This document shows, one piece after another, positions 47,003 through 56,160 of a stretch of DNA of 61,832 nucleotides. How positions within the stretch are numbered: position 1 is the first letter of the stretch; every line of letters begins with the position of its first letter. Origin of the DNA: Methylomonas sp. (lineage in GTDB: Bacteria; Pseudomonadota; Gammaproteobacteria; Methylococcales; Methylomonadaceae); the NCBI GenBank assembly GCA_002929135.1, contig PESC01000047.1, positions 1-61,832 of the forward strand, written 5' to 3'. The position numbers and the translations under genes are program-made. The notes under the pieces are model-generated. The model was not told the DNA's origin, made no database searches, and saw nothing but the letters and a program-made list of their open reading frames with translations.

Positions 47003-48340
47003 ATGACCACCAACACGCCCCAACCACCTGCCGCACCCAGTCTGGCCGAAGCCAGCCGCTTCTGGCTGAAGCTGGGCTTCATCAGCTTTGGTGGCCCGGC
47101 CGGGCAGATTGCCATCCTGCATCAGGAGTTGGTGGAACGCCGACGCTGGATCAGCGAAAACCGTTATCTGCACGCATTGAATTACTGCATGATCCTGCCA
47201 GGGCCGGAAGCTCAGCAGCTTGCCACCTACATCGGCTGGCTGCTGCACAAAACGCCGGGCGCGCTGATTGCAGGTGGCCTGTTCGTGCTGCCTTCGCTGC
47301 TGATTCTGATCGGCCTGGGCTGGGTGTACATGCGCTTTGGCGACCTGCCCGCCGTGGCCGGTTTGTTGTACGGCATCAAACCGGCTGTCACCGCCATCGT
47401 GCTGTTTGCCGCCTACCGCATCGGCAGGCGTGTGCTGAAAAACCGCTGGTTGTGGGCCATGGCGGCGGTGGCCTTCATCGCGATTTTTGCACTGCATCTG
47501 CCGTTTCCGCTGATTGTCATTACTGCCGGTTTGCTGGGTGCCGCCGGTGGCAGATGGATGCCGGACAGGTTTGCTGTCGGGGGTGGCCATGGCAAGGCGA
47601 TGGCAAATTCTGGCCCGGCGGTGATCGATGACGACACGCCGCCGCCCGCTCATGCCGTGTTCAGCCGCCAGCGGTTCTACCGTTTGTTGGGCATAGGCTT
47701 TGGCTTGTGGGCCGTCGTGCTGGGCGGGTTGTGTGCCGGATACGGCTGGCAGAACGGTCTGACGCAAATGGCCTGGTTCTTCACCAAGGCCGCCTGGCTG
47801 ACCTTTGGTGGCGCCTACGCCGTCTTGCCTTACGTTTATGAAGCAGCGGTCGAGCATTACCGCTGGCTGACGCCACAGCAAATGATGGACGCCCTGGCGC
47901 TCGGTGAAACCACGCCGGGGCCTTTGGTCATGATCAACGCCTTTGTCGGTTTCGTCGCCGGTTGGGGGCAGGCCGGGCTGGTGACGGATTCGCCATTTTG
48001 GGCCGGTGTACTGGCGGCAGTCGTCGTCACTTATTTCACCTTTTTGCCCAGTTTTCTGTTCATTCTGGCCGGTGGCCCGCTGGTGGAAACCACGCACGGC
48101 AATGTGAGCTTTACCGCCCCGCTGACTGCGGTTACCGCTGCCGTGGTCGGTGTCATCGTCAATCTGGCGGTATTTTTTGCCTATCACGTATTCTGGCCAC
48201 ACGGCTGGGGTGGCGGATTCGATGGCTTTTCCGCCTTATTGAGCTTGTTGGCACTGCTGGCGCTGTTGCGTTTCAAGACAGGCATCATTCCGGTCATTGC
48301 CGCATCCGCTGTCGCTGGCGGGTTGTGGTCGTTCCTATAA
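47003..48340 (+). CDS. chrA: Chromate transporter ChrA (CHR family, two-domain)
   Basis: 445 residues with two related CHR domains, the long-chain type. The first shows FWLKLGFISFGGPAGQIAIL then RRRWISENRYLHALNYCMIL and PGPEAQQLATYIGWL; the second FFTKAAWLTFGGAYAVLPYV then QQMMDALALGETTPGPLVMI. About ten to twelve membrane helices. Members export chromate and confer resistance, although chromosomal copies are often of unknown substrate. Its placement behind pdxA-rsmA is probably incidental. Confidence 0.92.
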   Translation: MTTNTPQPPAAPSLAEASRFWLKLGFISFGGPAGQIAILHQELVERRRWISENRYLHALNYCMILPGPEAQQLATYIGWLLHKTPGALIAGGLFVLPSLLILIGLGWVYMRFGDLPAVAGLLYGIKPAVTAIVLFAAYRIGRRVLKNRWLWAMAAVAFIAIFALHLPFPLIVITAGLLGAAGGRWMPDRFAVGGGHGKAMANSGPAVIDDDTPPPAHAVFSRQRFYRLLGIGFGLWAVVLGGLCAGYGWQNGLTQMAWFFTKAAWLTFGGAYAVLPYVYEAAVEHYRWLTPQQMMDALALGETTPGPLVMINAFVGFVAGWGQAGLVTDSPFWAGVLAAVVVTYFTFLPSFLFILAGGPLVETTHGNVSFTAPLTAVTAAVVGVIVNLAVFFAYHVFWPHGWGGGFDGFSALLSLLALLALLRFKTGIIPVIAASAVAGGLWSFL

Positions 48341-48359
48341 TTTGTTTTTATCGCATTTT

Positions 48360-48410
48360 TCGATAACAAAATTGGTTTTTGCATATAGCAATTTTCGAAC
48401 CAATTATCGA
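48360..48410. promoter_or_regulatory. Nested inverted repeats upstream of the YezD-like gene
   Basis: AATTGGTT (48370-48377) pairs with AACCAATT (48398-48405), and outside it TCGATAA (48360-48366) pairs with TTATCGA (48404-48410, sharing two bases). The segment is AT-rich and lies 80-125 bases before the YezD-like start. Looks like an operator; the regulator is unknown. Confidence 0.4.
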
Positions 48411-48486
48411 TATTCTGCGTTTCCCCTGCTATTCCAATTCCTCTACCATCTTGCCATCGTCACATCCCGTATCGATAGAGGCATTT

Positions 48487-48672
48487 ATGATTGAGCAGAG
48501 CGAAAACCCATCAGCGACGGCGGATGAAGCACAGACCATCGCCAGTCAAATCGTGTCGCTGCTCAAAAATCTTCGTTTTGGCTCTATTGAAATCCTGGTG
48601 CACGAAGGTCGTATCGTGCAAATCGACAGACACGAAAAGTTTCGAATCAGAACCGGCCCAAACAAATACTGA
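48487..48672 (+). CDS. YezD-like small protein (DUF2292)
   Basis: 61 residues. LLKNLRFGSIEILVHEGRIV followed by QIDRHEKFRI matches the DUF2292 family (L..LRYGSVEI..H.G.VVQI...EK.R), known as YezD in Bacillus and often next to sulfur-assimilation or porin genes. Cytoplasmic and of unknown function. It is upstream of the porin gene on the same strand with 92 bases between. Confidence 0.75.
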   Translation: MIEQSENPSATADEAQTIASQIVSLLKNLRFGSIEILVHEGRIVQIDRHEKFRIRTGPNKY

Positions 48673-48764
48673 ATCCACCGAACCATCGGCGATATCCAAT
48701 TAGGAGACAGTTCTGACCTGCACCATGCGGAAGACACTGTCGTGAGAATCCAAGGAAAACTACC

Positions 48765-50312
48765 ATGACGCATTCTACAAAAACCGCGCTGGCATTCGCG
48801 GTGGGGTATTTATTGTTTCAGCCGCTGCAAGCCATTGCCGGTTCCTCGAACGGCAACGCGAGTTCATCCGGAAAGCTGCCGGTTCCGGCTGCGGGCCGCC
48901 CCATCCACTGCAACGCGGCGGTACAAGACGACTGGATAGGCAGGCGCAACCCATACAAACCAGTTTATAGCCTGCACGATACCTCGAAACTGCCTGACTG
49001 GCTGTCGTTCTCGGTCGAACAGCGTACCCGTTACGAGGGACAGGATGGCGCCTTTCGCTTCGGCGCCGAAGGCGGCGATCAAGCCCTGCCGATACAAAAT
49101 TGCGCCTGGCTGGAGGTGCGTCATCAGGGCTTCCGCGCCGGCGTGGAGTTTTTGGATGCCCGGCAATTCCTGTACGACGAAGGTTCGGCCGCCATTTCAC
49201 GGGTCGGCAGCCGCATACCCGTCACCAACACCCAGGTCAACGAGGCAGATTTTCTTCAGGTTTATGGTGCCTGGGCCGCCGAAAACGTCGGTGGCAGCGG
49301 TGTGGACGCCGAAGTGAAGCTGGGCCGACAAACGCTGGATCTGGGCTACATGAACGGACGGCGGCTGGTGGCACGCAACGTGTTCCGTAACACCGTCAAC
49401 GCCTTTACCGGTGCCTTGATTCGGCTGCGCGATCATGACGATCACTGGCAGATGAAGTTTTTCGGCTTTCAGCCGGTGGGTCGCAATCCTTCAGCAGCAG
49501 ACGACATCATGGCCGGCCAACACGATTCCGACGAAGAGGAATCCCGCACCTTTTTCTCGGGCGGCCATGTCGAGTGGTTCAACGTCCTGCCCACAATGCA
49601 CGCCGAAGCCTACCTATTGCACTTGGACGAACATGATCGCCCCGGCGGCGACACCGCCAACCGCCGCCTGTACACGCCCGGGGTGCGCACTTACCGCCAA
49701 CCGGCCAAGGGGCATTGGGATTTCGAAACGGAGACCATAGGCCAGATAGGCTCATCGCGCGCATCGGCGGGGGCAAACGACACCCGCGACCTCGATCACC
49801 GGGCCTGGTTTCAGCATGTGCAACTGGGCTATACCTTCGATTTGCCGTGGGCACCGCGTTTCCATGCCATGTACGACTACGCCAGTGGCGACAGCAATTC
49901 GCGGGATGGCGAGAACAACCGTTTCGACACGCTTTATGGTGCTCGGCGCTGGGAACTGGGGCCTACCGGCACTTTTGGTGCGTTGGCCCGCGCCAATATC
50001 AACACGCCGGGTTATCGCCTGTCGCTGGCTCCCCGTGACAACATAACCACGTTTTTTCAGCATCGTTTGGTGTGGCTGGCGGAAGGCCAGGATGAATGGG
50101 TGGGTACCGGCTTGCGGGACAGAACAGGGCGTTCGGGAGATTTCGTCGGCCACACCTTCGAAGTCTCGGCGCGCTGGGATGTCAACAACAGCCTGACGCT
50201 GGATAGCGGATGGACACGCATAGCCAAGGGCGAATTTGCGATGAATGCGCCGGGTGCACCGGATGGCAACGATGTCGATTACTTCTACGTTCAGAGCCTG
50301 GTGCGGTTTTAG
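48765..50312 (+). CDS. Outer-membrane porin of the alginate-export (AlgE-like) family
   Basis: 515 residues with a signal peptide (ALAFAVGYLLFQPLQAIAG) and a beta-barrel matching Alginate_exp: LSFSVEQRTRYEGQDGAFRF, AEVKLGRQTLDLGYMNGRRL, FRNTVNAFTGALIRLRD, FHAMYDYASGDSNSRDGENN. It ends in alternating hydrophobics and Phe (DYFYVQSLVRF). In many bacteria these are general or sulfonate/organic-anion porins unrelated to alginate; no alginate genes are here. AAGGAAAA precedes the ATG. Paired with the YezD-like gene. Confidence 0.85.
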   Translation: MTHSTKTALAFAVGYLLFQPLQAIAGSSNGNASSSGKLPVPAAGRPIHCNAAVQDDWIGRRNPYKPVYSLHDTSKLPDWLSFSVEQRTRYEGQDGAFRFGAEGGDQALPIQNCAWLEVRHQGFRAGVEFLDARQFLYDEGSAAISRVGSRIPVTNTQVNEADFLQVYGAWAAENVGGSGVDAEVKLGRQTLDLGYMNGRRLVARNVFRNTVNAFTGALIRLRDHDDHWQMKFFGFQPVGRNPSAADDIMAGQHDSDEEESRTFFSGGHVEWFNVLPTMHAEAYLLHLDEHDRPGGDTANRRLYTPGVRTYRQPAKGHWDFETETIGQIGSSRASAGANDTRDLDHRAWFQHVQLGYTFDLPWAPRFHAMYDYASGDSNSRDGENNRFDTLYGARRWELGPTGTFGALARANINTPGYRLSLAPRDNITTFFQHRLVWLAEGQDEWVGTGLRDRTGRSGDFVGHTFEVSARWDVNNSLTLDSGWTRIAKGEFAMNAPGAPDGNDVDYFYVQSLVRF

Positions 50313-50321
50313 AGCGGAATG

Positions 50322-51038
50322 TTAAATTTCACCGTTATCGACAACCGGGGTGAACCAATAGCGTATGCCCCGACCGGCAAATTCATTACGTAATGAGTCA
50401 ACCAGTGCAACAATGTCTTGTTTGCGGGCGTATATCTGGAAACAGCGGTTGCCCGCTTCCGCGCTTTCGTGCTCCAGCAGATAGCGCGTGATGACGCGGT
50501 CATTAGGGTTGTCAGTGGTTTGCGATACCTGTTGTTCGAATCGCACGAAGCAATCGGCGACCAAGACATCCAAGGTGGATGGCACGATGAAGGTGGCGAA
50601 AAACTGCTGCTGGTTGACGGTATTGAAAAAGTCGTTTTCGCTATTGAAGCGGTCAGACACATTCTTGATGGCTTCCAGATAATGCCCGCGTCGGCGGTCA
50701 GCCTTGCGCTTTTCGATGATCGATGGTTCAACAGGCTGCCGGTTTTGCCGGGGATCGTTGTACCAACTGCGATGATGATACGGTCTGACTACAACAACAC
50801 GGCCATTCAGCCGCCGATTTTTCAAGCTAGTAACGGCTCGCTGCACCGACCATTCCGAATCCAGAGTCACCAGACCGTGAAATTCCAATGAGCCGAACCG
50901 TATGTCGCGCAATGCCATAATTTCAACATCGACGACATGACCTCTACGAAAAAAACCACTTTTCAGTACAGGCGCAACGAACTCGGCTATGTCGGAATGC
51001 TGCGTATTGACGGGAATTCTTCGCAAAAAAATATTCAT
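50322..51038 (-). CDS. RRM-like RNA-binding protein of unknown function
   Basis: 238 residues. The first 90 (MNIFLRRIPVNTQHSDIAEF .. GSLEFHGLVTLDSEWSVQRA .. LKNRRLNGRVVVVRPYHHRS) have the beta-alpha-beta layout and RNP-like spacing of an RNA recognition motif, followed by an Arg-rich linker (EKRKADRRRG). The C-terminal half (about 125-238) is a separate alpha/beta domain I do not recognise. Convergent with the porin gene, 9 bases between stops. Confidence 0.6.
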   Translation of the reverse strand: MNIFLRRIPVNTQHSDIAEFVAPVLKSGFFRRGHVVDVEIMALRDIRFGSLEFHGLVTLDSEWSVQRAVTSLKNRRLNGRVVVVRPYHHRSWYNDPRQNRQPVEPSIIEKRKADRRRGHYLEAIKNVSDRFNSENDFFNTVNQQQFFATFIVPSTLDVLVADCFVRFEQQVSQTTDNPNDRVITRYLLEHESAEAGNRCFQIYARKQDIVALVDSLRNEFAGRGIRYWFTPVVDNGEI

Positions 51039-51214
51039 GGCGCAGGCTAGATTGGCTTAGGTCAGGTAAACAAAGGCAAAAATACGCAGGACAGGCGCCT
51101 AGTTTACCCACGAAAACACCGTCTTACCATTCTTTCGCCGTAACTATACAGCGTCCAATCGACTCCTGGTTTCCAACGCTTTATCACGCATCCGTGGATT
51201 CCGCTGAATAATCA

Positions 51215-51955
51215 CTATTGTTTGCGCGTGAGCATTTGCCGGAAAACAAGCCCCAAGCCCAGCAGGAACGACCAGACTGCCGGTGGCAGCGGAACGACGG
51301 CACTACCGTTGACCACAACATCGACATTAAAGGTGCGCGACTGCCCCGGACTCAATGAAAAAGCCTGAATCATGCTGTTCTGTACCTGCACCGATGACAA
51401 TGCGAATGCACTCGCCTCGATGTCGGCGAAACCATCGAACGCCGGAACCTCATCGGAAAAACGGGTCAGCGACACGACCACCTGGCTGAAATCACCGGCA
51501 GTCGCCGCGTCGAGCAGATAACTGAAATTCAAATCCAGCGAAAACGTGTCGGTCGCGCTGTTATTGCTCACCGTCCAGCTATACCAGCCCAACTGGTGGG
51601 TAACCAGCTCACCGCTGCCGCTGTTGCCCAACACATTGAACGAGTGATTGAAAACGCGGGTATCGTCAGCATAAGGCCCAGTCAGTGACACCGGCGCATC
51701 CGGCACCGATACCGATGCACCGCCGCTACCGATCAGCCACGAGCGAAAAGGCTCAGGCTTCAGGCTGTCGCGATACTCGTAGCTGGCATCGATGAAAACA
51801 TCGCTGAAAACCACAGACGTTGGCGAGGATTGGTTACGCAGATTCTGCACAACGAATTGGATGCTTGCCCGGGTATCGAACGACGAGGCTGCGTTCGCCA
51901 GATTTGAAAAAACAATCAGCGGGCAGGCAAGCAGTGCAAATTGAACAGGTTTCAT
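51215..51955 (-). CDS. Secreted protein with exosortase-type anchor (VPLPPAVW), near the di-heme peroxidase
   Basis: 246 residues with signal peptide (FALLACPLIVFSNLANAASS). The body is beta-rich (ASIQFVVQNLRNQSSPTSVV, HQLGWYSWTVSNNSATDTFS) and the C-terminal sorting tail VPLPPAVWSFLLGLGLVF plus RKQ belongs to the PEP-CTERM-like group. AAGGAAAAC precedes the ATG at 51955. It is downstream of the di-heme peroxidase on the same strand (158 bases, with a palindromic repeat between). No family recognised for the mature domain. Confidence 0.72.
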   Translation of the reverse strand: MKPVQFALLACPLIVFSNLANAASSFDTRASIQFVVQNLRNQSSPTSVVFSDVFIDASYEYRDSLKPEPFRSWLIGSGGASVSVPDAPVSLTGPYADDTRVFNHSFNVLGNSGSGELVTHQLGWYSWTVSNNSATDTFSLDLNFSYLLDAATAGDFSQVVVSLTRFSDEVPAFDGFADIEASAFALSSVQVQNSMIQAFSLSPGQSRTFNVDVVVNGSAVVPLPPAVWSFLLGLGLVFRQMLTRKQ

Positions 51956-52070
51956 GATTTTGTTTTCCTTTTTCAATAGGTTGCGTCTGGTTAAAACTAA
52001 AATTCCGGAGTTCGTAGGCGGCAAGCAACGCGCGGCACAAGCGTTCGGTACGCAGCGCGTCCCGTCTGCA

Positions 52071-52091
52071 TTCCCACGCAGAGCGTGGGAA
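52071..52091. repeat. Dispersed palindrome, copy 8
   Basis: TTCCCACGC-AGA-GCGTGGGAA, perfect 9-bp arms, between the di-heme peroxidase stop and the anchored-protein gene. Confidence 0.85.
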
Positions 52092-52113
52092 CGAGAGACC
52101 AGAAATCGATCAG

Positions 52114-54483
52114 TTAGTTAGCGTCTGGCAAATGCCGGTCAAATGGCAGAAGCGCTTTGGGCGTTACACCATCGCTCTCCACCGCGCCGCCAGCACCCAC
52201 TGCGGGTATCACCAGCATGTCATCGGCTGCCAGTTTGCTGTCTACAGGGTTGCCCGACTCGACCGACTGGGTATTGCCTTTGTGTCCATGCGGAATGGCG
52301 ATTTCCGGATGATCGAAGGGTGCCCGCTCGAAACGGACGCGGTCATCGGTCAACGACTTGAGAAACTCGACCAGATCGGCCCGGTTTCTCTGTGAACTCA
52401 GATCGGAACCGAGCGGCAAGGCATTGCCCACCAGATTGATGCCATCGAGGAAGTGGTGCTGGTTTTCATTGATGAAATTACCTTTACGGGCGTAGAACTC
52501 AACTACCTGCTCCAGCGTTGCCATGCCACCGTTGTGCATGAACGGCCCGGTCAGTTCGACATTGCGCAACGTCGGAATCTTGAACGCCGCCTTGTCGCCT
52601 ATCGCCATTTTCTGCATGCCTAATGCTGCTCTGGCAGCCGCCACGGTCGGAATTTTCGGCACATTGGTTTCGCCGGTAAGATCGGAGACGATACAGCCGG
52701 TTGACTTGTTTACCCCGTCACGCACACCGTCGACCTCAAGCTGATCGGCATCGTTGAAATACTCGGTGTCAGGCGTCGTGGAACCGGACGGATCGACCAG
52801 ATGGGCGATGAAATCGCAGGCCCGGATGCGATACACAACCGAATCGACGACGTTCTGGGTGTAGCCTGCCAGATATTGCTGGTATTGGTAACTGAATGAC
52901 AGGGGGTTGCCGAAATCATCGACATCCATCAAACCGCGATCGTTATCGGGATGGGTCACGCCGGTATTGGCGAAATCGATGTCGCGGAAACGTGCCGAAT
53001 TCGGGGGTAGCGTAACGGTAAGATCGCGGGTCACCACGTTGGCGAACTCGGTCAGCCCCGCCACATGACCGCCCCTGAATGGTCCCAGCGCATTGAGGCC
53101 AAAAGGAATTCTGCTGACTTCAGGCCCATAAAAAGCACCGGCCACGGGTTTCATCACCATGCTGTAAGGCACGATGGCTGCTGATGTGGCCAACGGCCCG
53201 GCATGACAGGTGGAACAATGATTCGCCATGAAAACGTTGAAACCATTGGTCAAGCGGGCAGCTCTTTGCAAATCGTTCGGATACAGCAGATTCCACCTTG
53301 GATTGAGATAGGTACCGCCGGTGGTCAGAACGCGCGGCACCTGATCGATCGGCGCCTGATCGGAAACCAGGGTAGCTTGGTACATCTGCAAGGCGATGCC
53401 GAAAAACAGCGAAAAATTGACTTCAGCCTGCGAGAAAGGTGCTTCACCCGGACGCGGTGCCGGAAACCCTCTGACGCCTGCGGTGCTGAACGACCAGTAT
53501 TTGGGATTGAATGCTTGAGTAACCAAAGTGCGATACGTGGTTTTCAACCCCGGCAATTGTGCGCTTGCCGTGCTGTTGGTTAAACCCAGTGGCCCGAAGA
53601 CACTGTCCTGATGATGAACTTTCTGGTGCTGCAAGGGTGGGCGCGACAACAGCTTGCGGCCAATATCGGCCCAGCGCCGCTGCCGACAGGCCATTTCGGT
53701 ATCGCTGAACGGCGGTGCCATGGCCAGCGAGGCCAGCGAGGCGTTTTCCAGGCGCAAACGCTGTTTGGCGATACTACGAGCGCCGGTTCTGACCCAGATG
53801 CCCGCATCCGGATCCCGGTCGCCCCACAGGCTGACGCCGTTGTAAACATTGTTGGCCCTGCCATCCCAGAAGTTGCGGAAGGTGAATATGGTGTTGATGA
53901 CCGTGGGCGCGTTGCGCGGCTCTACCCGGCGGGTGTTGGTATGGCCGACATTGAAAACGTCGTCGGCATCCCGGCTGCATACATCGCTGCTGCCGGTGAA
54001 ACGGGACGCACCTCTGAATTCGCCGCTAAAGGTGCCGGACGAGGCAATCACGTCATCGGTGTCGCGAATGGCGGTCGCGTTTCTGTCGAACGGATTGGTT
54101 CTTTCGTGCAGCGGAAAATCCTGTTTGGTCAAGCTGTGATTGGGGCCGCCATCACCCGAGCCGAGGGTGCTGAAGGTCAAGCCGGTGGCCGTATGGGCTT
54201 TCAGGCCGGGGTCGACCTGGTTCTTGACGCGCACATCGGCACCGGCATGAAAATGGCACGATCCACAAGCCATGCCGTCGCTGCCGACGTTGATGTCCCA
54301 GAACAAGGCCTTGCCCAAGGCAATCGCCCGTTCCTTGTTGATGACGATGGGGTCACTGCCGTCCAGCAAACCCGGCACGTCGGGTAGCGGCAAGCCCATC
54401 AGCGGCCCAGGTTTGGGGCCGTGTCCGTGTGCGAATTGCATTGCCAACAGCAATGCAATCGACGCGAGATAACTGTTTTTCAT
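52114..54483 (-). CDS. Large di-heme cytochrome c peroxidase/MauG-family protein (SACCP-like)
   Basis: 789 residues with a signal peptide (SYLASIALLLAMQFAHGHG). Two heme c sites: CGSCH at 73-77 (GMACGSCHFHAGADV) and CSTCH at 423-427 (NHCSTCHAGPLATS). The first has the peroxidase context LGKALFWDINVGSDGMACGS, and IPTLRNVELTGPFMHNGGMA sits near residue 655. Ordinary di-heme peroxidases have about 330-450 residues; this size resembles the surface-associated cytochrome c peroxidase of Methylococcus capsulatus, a copper-responsive surface protein. Relatives either reduce peroxide or, as MauG/MbnH, oxidise residues of a partner protein. The tail is His-rich (PEIAIPHGHKG). Flanked by two anchored secreted proteins on the same strand. 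Confidence 0.85.
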   Translation of the reverse strand: MKNSYLASIALLLAMQFAHGHGPKPGPLMGLPLPDVPGLLDGSDPIVINKERAIALGKALFWDINVGSDGMACGSCHFHAGADVRVKNQVDPGLKAHTATGLTFSTLGSGDGGPNHSLTKQDFPLHERTNPFDRNATAIRDTDDVIASSGTFSGEFRGASRFTGSSDVCSRDADDVFNVGHTNTRRVEPRNAPTVINTIFTFRNFWDGRANNVYNGVSLWGDRDPDAGIWVRTGARSIAKQRLRLENASLASLAMAPPFSDTEMACRQRRWADIGRKLLSRPPLQHQKVHHQDSVFGPLGLTNSTASAQLPGLKTTYRTLVTQAFNPKYWSFSTAGVRGFPAPRPGEAPFSQAEVNFSLFFGIALQMYQATLVSDQAPIDQVPRVLTTGGTYLNPRWNLLYPNDLQRAARLTNGFNVFMANHCSTCHAGPLATSAAIVPYSMVMKPVAGAFYGPEVSRIPFGLNALGPFRGGHVAGLTEFANVVTRDLTVTLPPNSARFRDIDFANTGVTHPDNDRGLMDVDDFGNPLSFSYQYQQYLAGYTQNVVDSVVYRIRACDFIAHLVDPSGSTTPDTEYFNDADQLEVDGVRDGVNKSTGCIVSDLTGETNVPKIPTVAAARAALGMQKMAIGDKAAFKIPTLRNVELTGPFMHNGGMATLEQVVEFYARKGNFINENQHHFLDGINLVGNALPLGSDLSSQRNRADLVEFLKSLTDDRVRFERAPFDHPEIAIPHGHKGNTQSVESGNPVDSKLAADDMLVIPAVGAGGAVESDGVTPKALLPFDRHLPDAN

Positions 54484-54680
54484 AACTTGAATCCTTGAAT
54501 TGCGACTATCAAAAAACACACGGCTACCAGATGGTAATGCGGTTGACTTCACAACGAATCGTACTGAGGTCGAAGCCCTGGCGGTAAGGCGGCATCGGCC
54601 CCTGCGCAAACCGTGCCATTCAATCCGCTACCCCCCCCGCCGACGCGGGAATGCACAGCCTGGCCTGCTGGCCAGGCAAT

Positions 54681-54715
54681 AAAAAAGGCTGCGGCGATCG
54701 AAGATCACCGCAGCC
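54681..54715 (-). terminator. Rho-independent terminator of the HLHRGG anchored-protein gene
   Basis: GGCTGCGGTGATC-TTC-GATCGCCGCAGCC on the minus strand (one mismatch, 54687-54715) followed by TTTTTT, 16 bases beyond the stop at 54732. It implies that the peroxidase downstream has its own promoter. Confidence 0.9.
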
Positions 54716-54731
54716 TCAGGTTCAGGCAAAA

Positions 54732-55532
54732 TCAGGCCGTTAGCTTGAATCTACGCTTTGCGCCTGCGGCAAAGGCCATCAGTGCCGAACCGAATAGCCA
54801 AGCGGCGGCTGGAACGGGCACGACGGTTATCCTAAGATTGTCATATCTGACATCGAAATCGCGCAGTCCCGCAAGTGCGGTGTTATGACGTCCGACGGGA
54901 TGTATCCAGACAGCCTTGACATTGGCAAATCCTGCGTGTGCCGCTATGGCATCGAATGTGCCGTTGAAACCGATATCGACGAAGGCTTCCGCAACCAGGC
55001 TGGTTGGGGTTGGGTCGGACCACAGGGTGGGGTTGTAGGCGGCACTGAAGCCCTTGATGTGGAAACGATCCTGTACGCTGTCCCAATCCGGATTCGGTGT
55101 ACCGTCAGGTAAGAATTTGGCATGAGGATTGAGATCGCTGAAGGGCGATATGATGCTAAGCGAATCAAAACTGAAGCTGAACGGCGAGCTGTCGGCGCTC
55201 GTCAAGCGGATATAGAAACCGGACGCATCACCCTTGGTGTGGATATTGCGATTGCCAGGCGCTCCCCCACGATGCAGGTGGGCACCTGCCGAAGTTTGAT
55301 CGAAAACGGTTGAAACCACCACATCATTTTTGACGTAGCACACCCCTTCGACGCAATTGGTGCTAAGGATGCCGTTGGACGTGACGGGGCCATTGATGGT
55401 GTTGCTTTTGCCGTAAGTGATGATGGGATGATCCTGAAAATCAAGCGTACGCGGGCCAATGACGACCGCATTGGCCGCGCCGGATGCCACCAGCATTGCG
55501 GGAATTGCCATTAGTTTTAATGTGTTGATCAT
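54732..55532 (-). CDS. Secreted HLHRGG-domain protein with exosortase-type anchor
   Basis: 266 residues: signal peptide (LMAIPAMLVASGAANAVV), one beta-rich domain, and a sorting tail VPVPAAAWLFGSALMAFAAG plus KRR. The domain has a Cys pair (C60, C65; NCVEGVCYVKND), the motif AHLHRGGAPGNRNIH (HLHRGG at 85-90), FNGTFDAIAAHAGFANVKAV and DFDVRYDNLRI. The same motifs in the same order occur inside the 1262-residue protein at 57031-60819, so the two domains are homologous. AAGGAAA precedes the ATG at 55532. It lies upstream of the di-heme peroxidase and divergent from the thioredoxin operon. Function unknown. Confidence 0.8.
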   Translation of the reverse strand: MINTLKLMAIPAMLVASGAANAVVIGPRTLDFQDHPIITYGKSNTINGPVTSNGILSTNCVEGVCYVKNDVVVSTVFDQTSAGAHLHRGGAPGNRNIHTKGDASGFYIRLTSADSSPFSFSFDSLSIISPFSDLNPHAKFLPDGTPNPDWDSVQDRFHIKGFSAAYNPTLWSDPTPTSLVAEAFVDIGFNGTFDAIAAHAGFANVKAVWIHPVGRHNTALAGLRDFDVRYDNLRITVVPVPAAAWLFGSALMAFAAGAKRRFKLTA

Positions 55533-55930
55533 TGCTATTTCCTTATTGACGAGTTGAACGAAAATTGACGAATCTAAATGCCCCAAAACGAATAAGCAAT
55601 TATCGGGCCATGACTTTGGTCTTGCCCGATTCCGCGTTTTGGCGTAGCAGCGCACGGGGAGCCGGGTTTATGCTCGTTCGGCATGGGCGGCTACAGACAC
55701 AATGGAACAGCGATGGTTGTTTGTTGGGGCTGCGCCTGTCTGCTTTCGATTGTGGCCGTGTATGCGTTAAAAACTGTGTTAAATAACGCTAACTGTGGCA
55801 AACACCACAATTTATGGTTACGCACCCACAAACCGTTAACTGGCTATCAGACTTGTCGGCGTGATTATGCTGGCAAATGCACGGCGACTGCAAATGTGGC
55901 TTGCCTGTGCCCGGCCGCTGGGTATGGGAT

Positions 55931-55950
55931 CCCACGCGGAGCGTGGGAAC
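55931..55950. repeat. Dispersed palindrome, copy 9
   Basis: TCCCACGC-GGA-GCGTGGGA core; the outer arm is slightly degenerate (GAT instead of GTT). Confidence 0.8.
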
Positions 55951-55971
55951 CAGAAACGTCTCGTACTCCTC

Positions 55972-55994
55972 GTTCCCACGCTCCGCGTGGGAAC
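55972..55994. repeat. Dispersed palindrome, copy 10
   Basis: GTTCCCACGC-TCC-GCGTGGGAAC, perfect 10-bp arms, opposite loop orientation to copy 9 and 22 bases from it. Confidence 0.85.
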
Positions 55995-56137
55995 GCATAC
56001 CAGGCTCAGATGAAGCACAAGGCCAGACCTGCACCCCGGTCTATGGAAAACCAGTCCTCGTTGCCATGCTCCGGGTGGCATACGTATCGGGTCTGTTCCT
56101 TCCTCAGGCGCTGTCCTGTGCATCGGGCTTGGTATGG

Positions 56138-56160
56138 GTTCCCACGCAGAGCGTGGGAAC
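56138..56160. repeat. Dispersed palindrome, copy 11
   Basis: GTTCCCACGC-AGA-GCGTGGGAAC, perfect 10-bp arms. Confidence 0.85.

Noticed and set aside
46976-48202. A 408-codon open frame opposite chrA
   Set aside because: Antisense of a membrane-protein gene; the Gln/His/Arg-rich translation is what reverse-reading hydrophobic codons gives.
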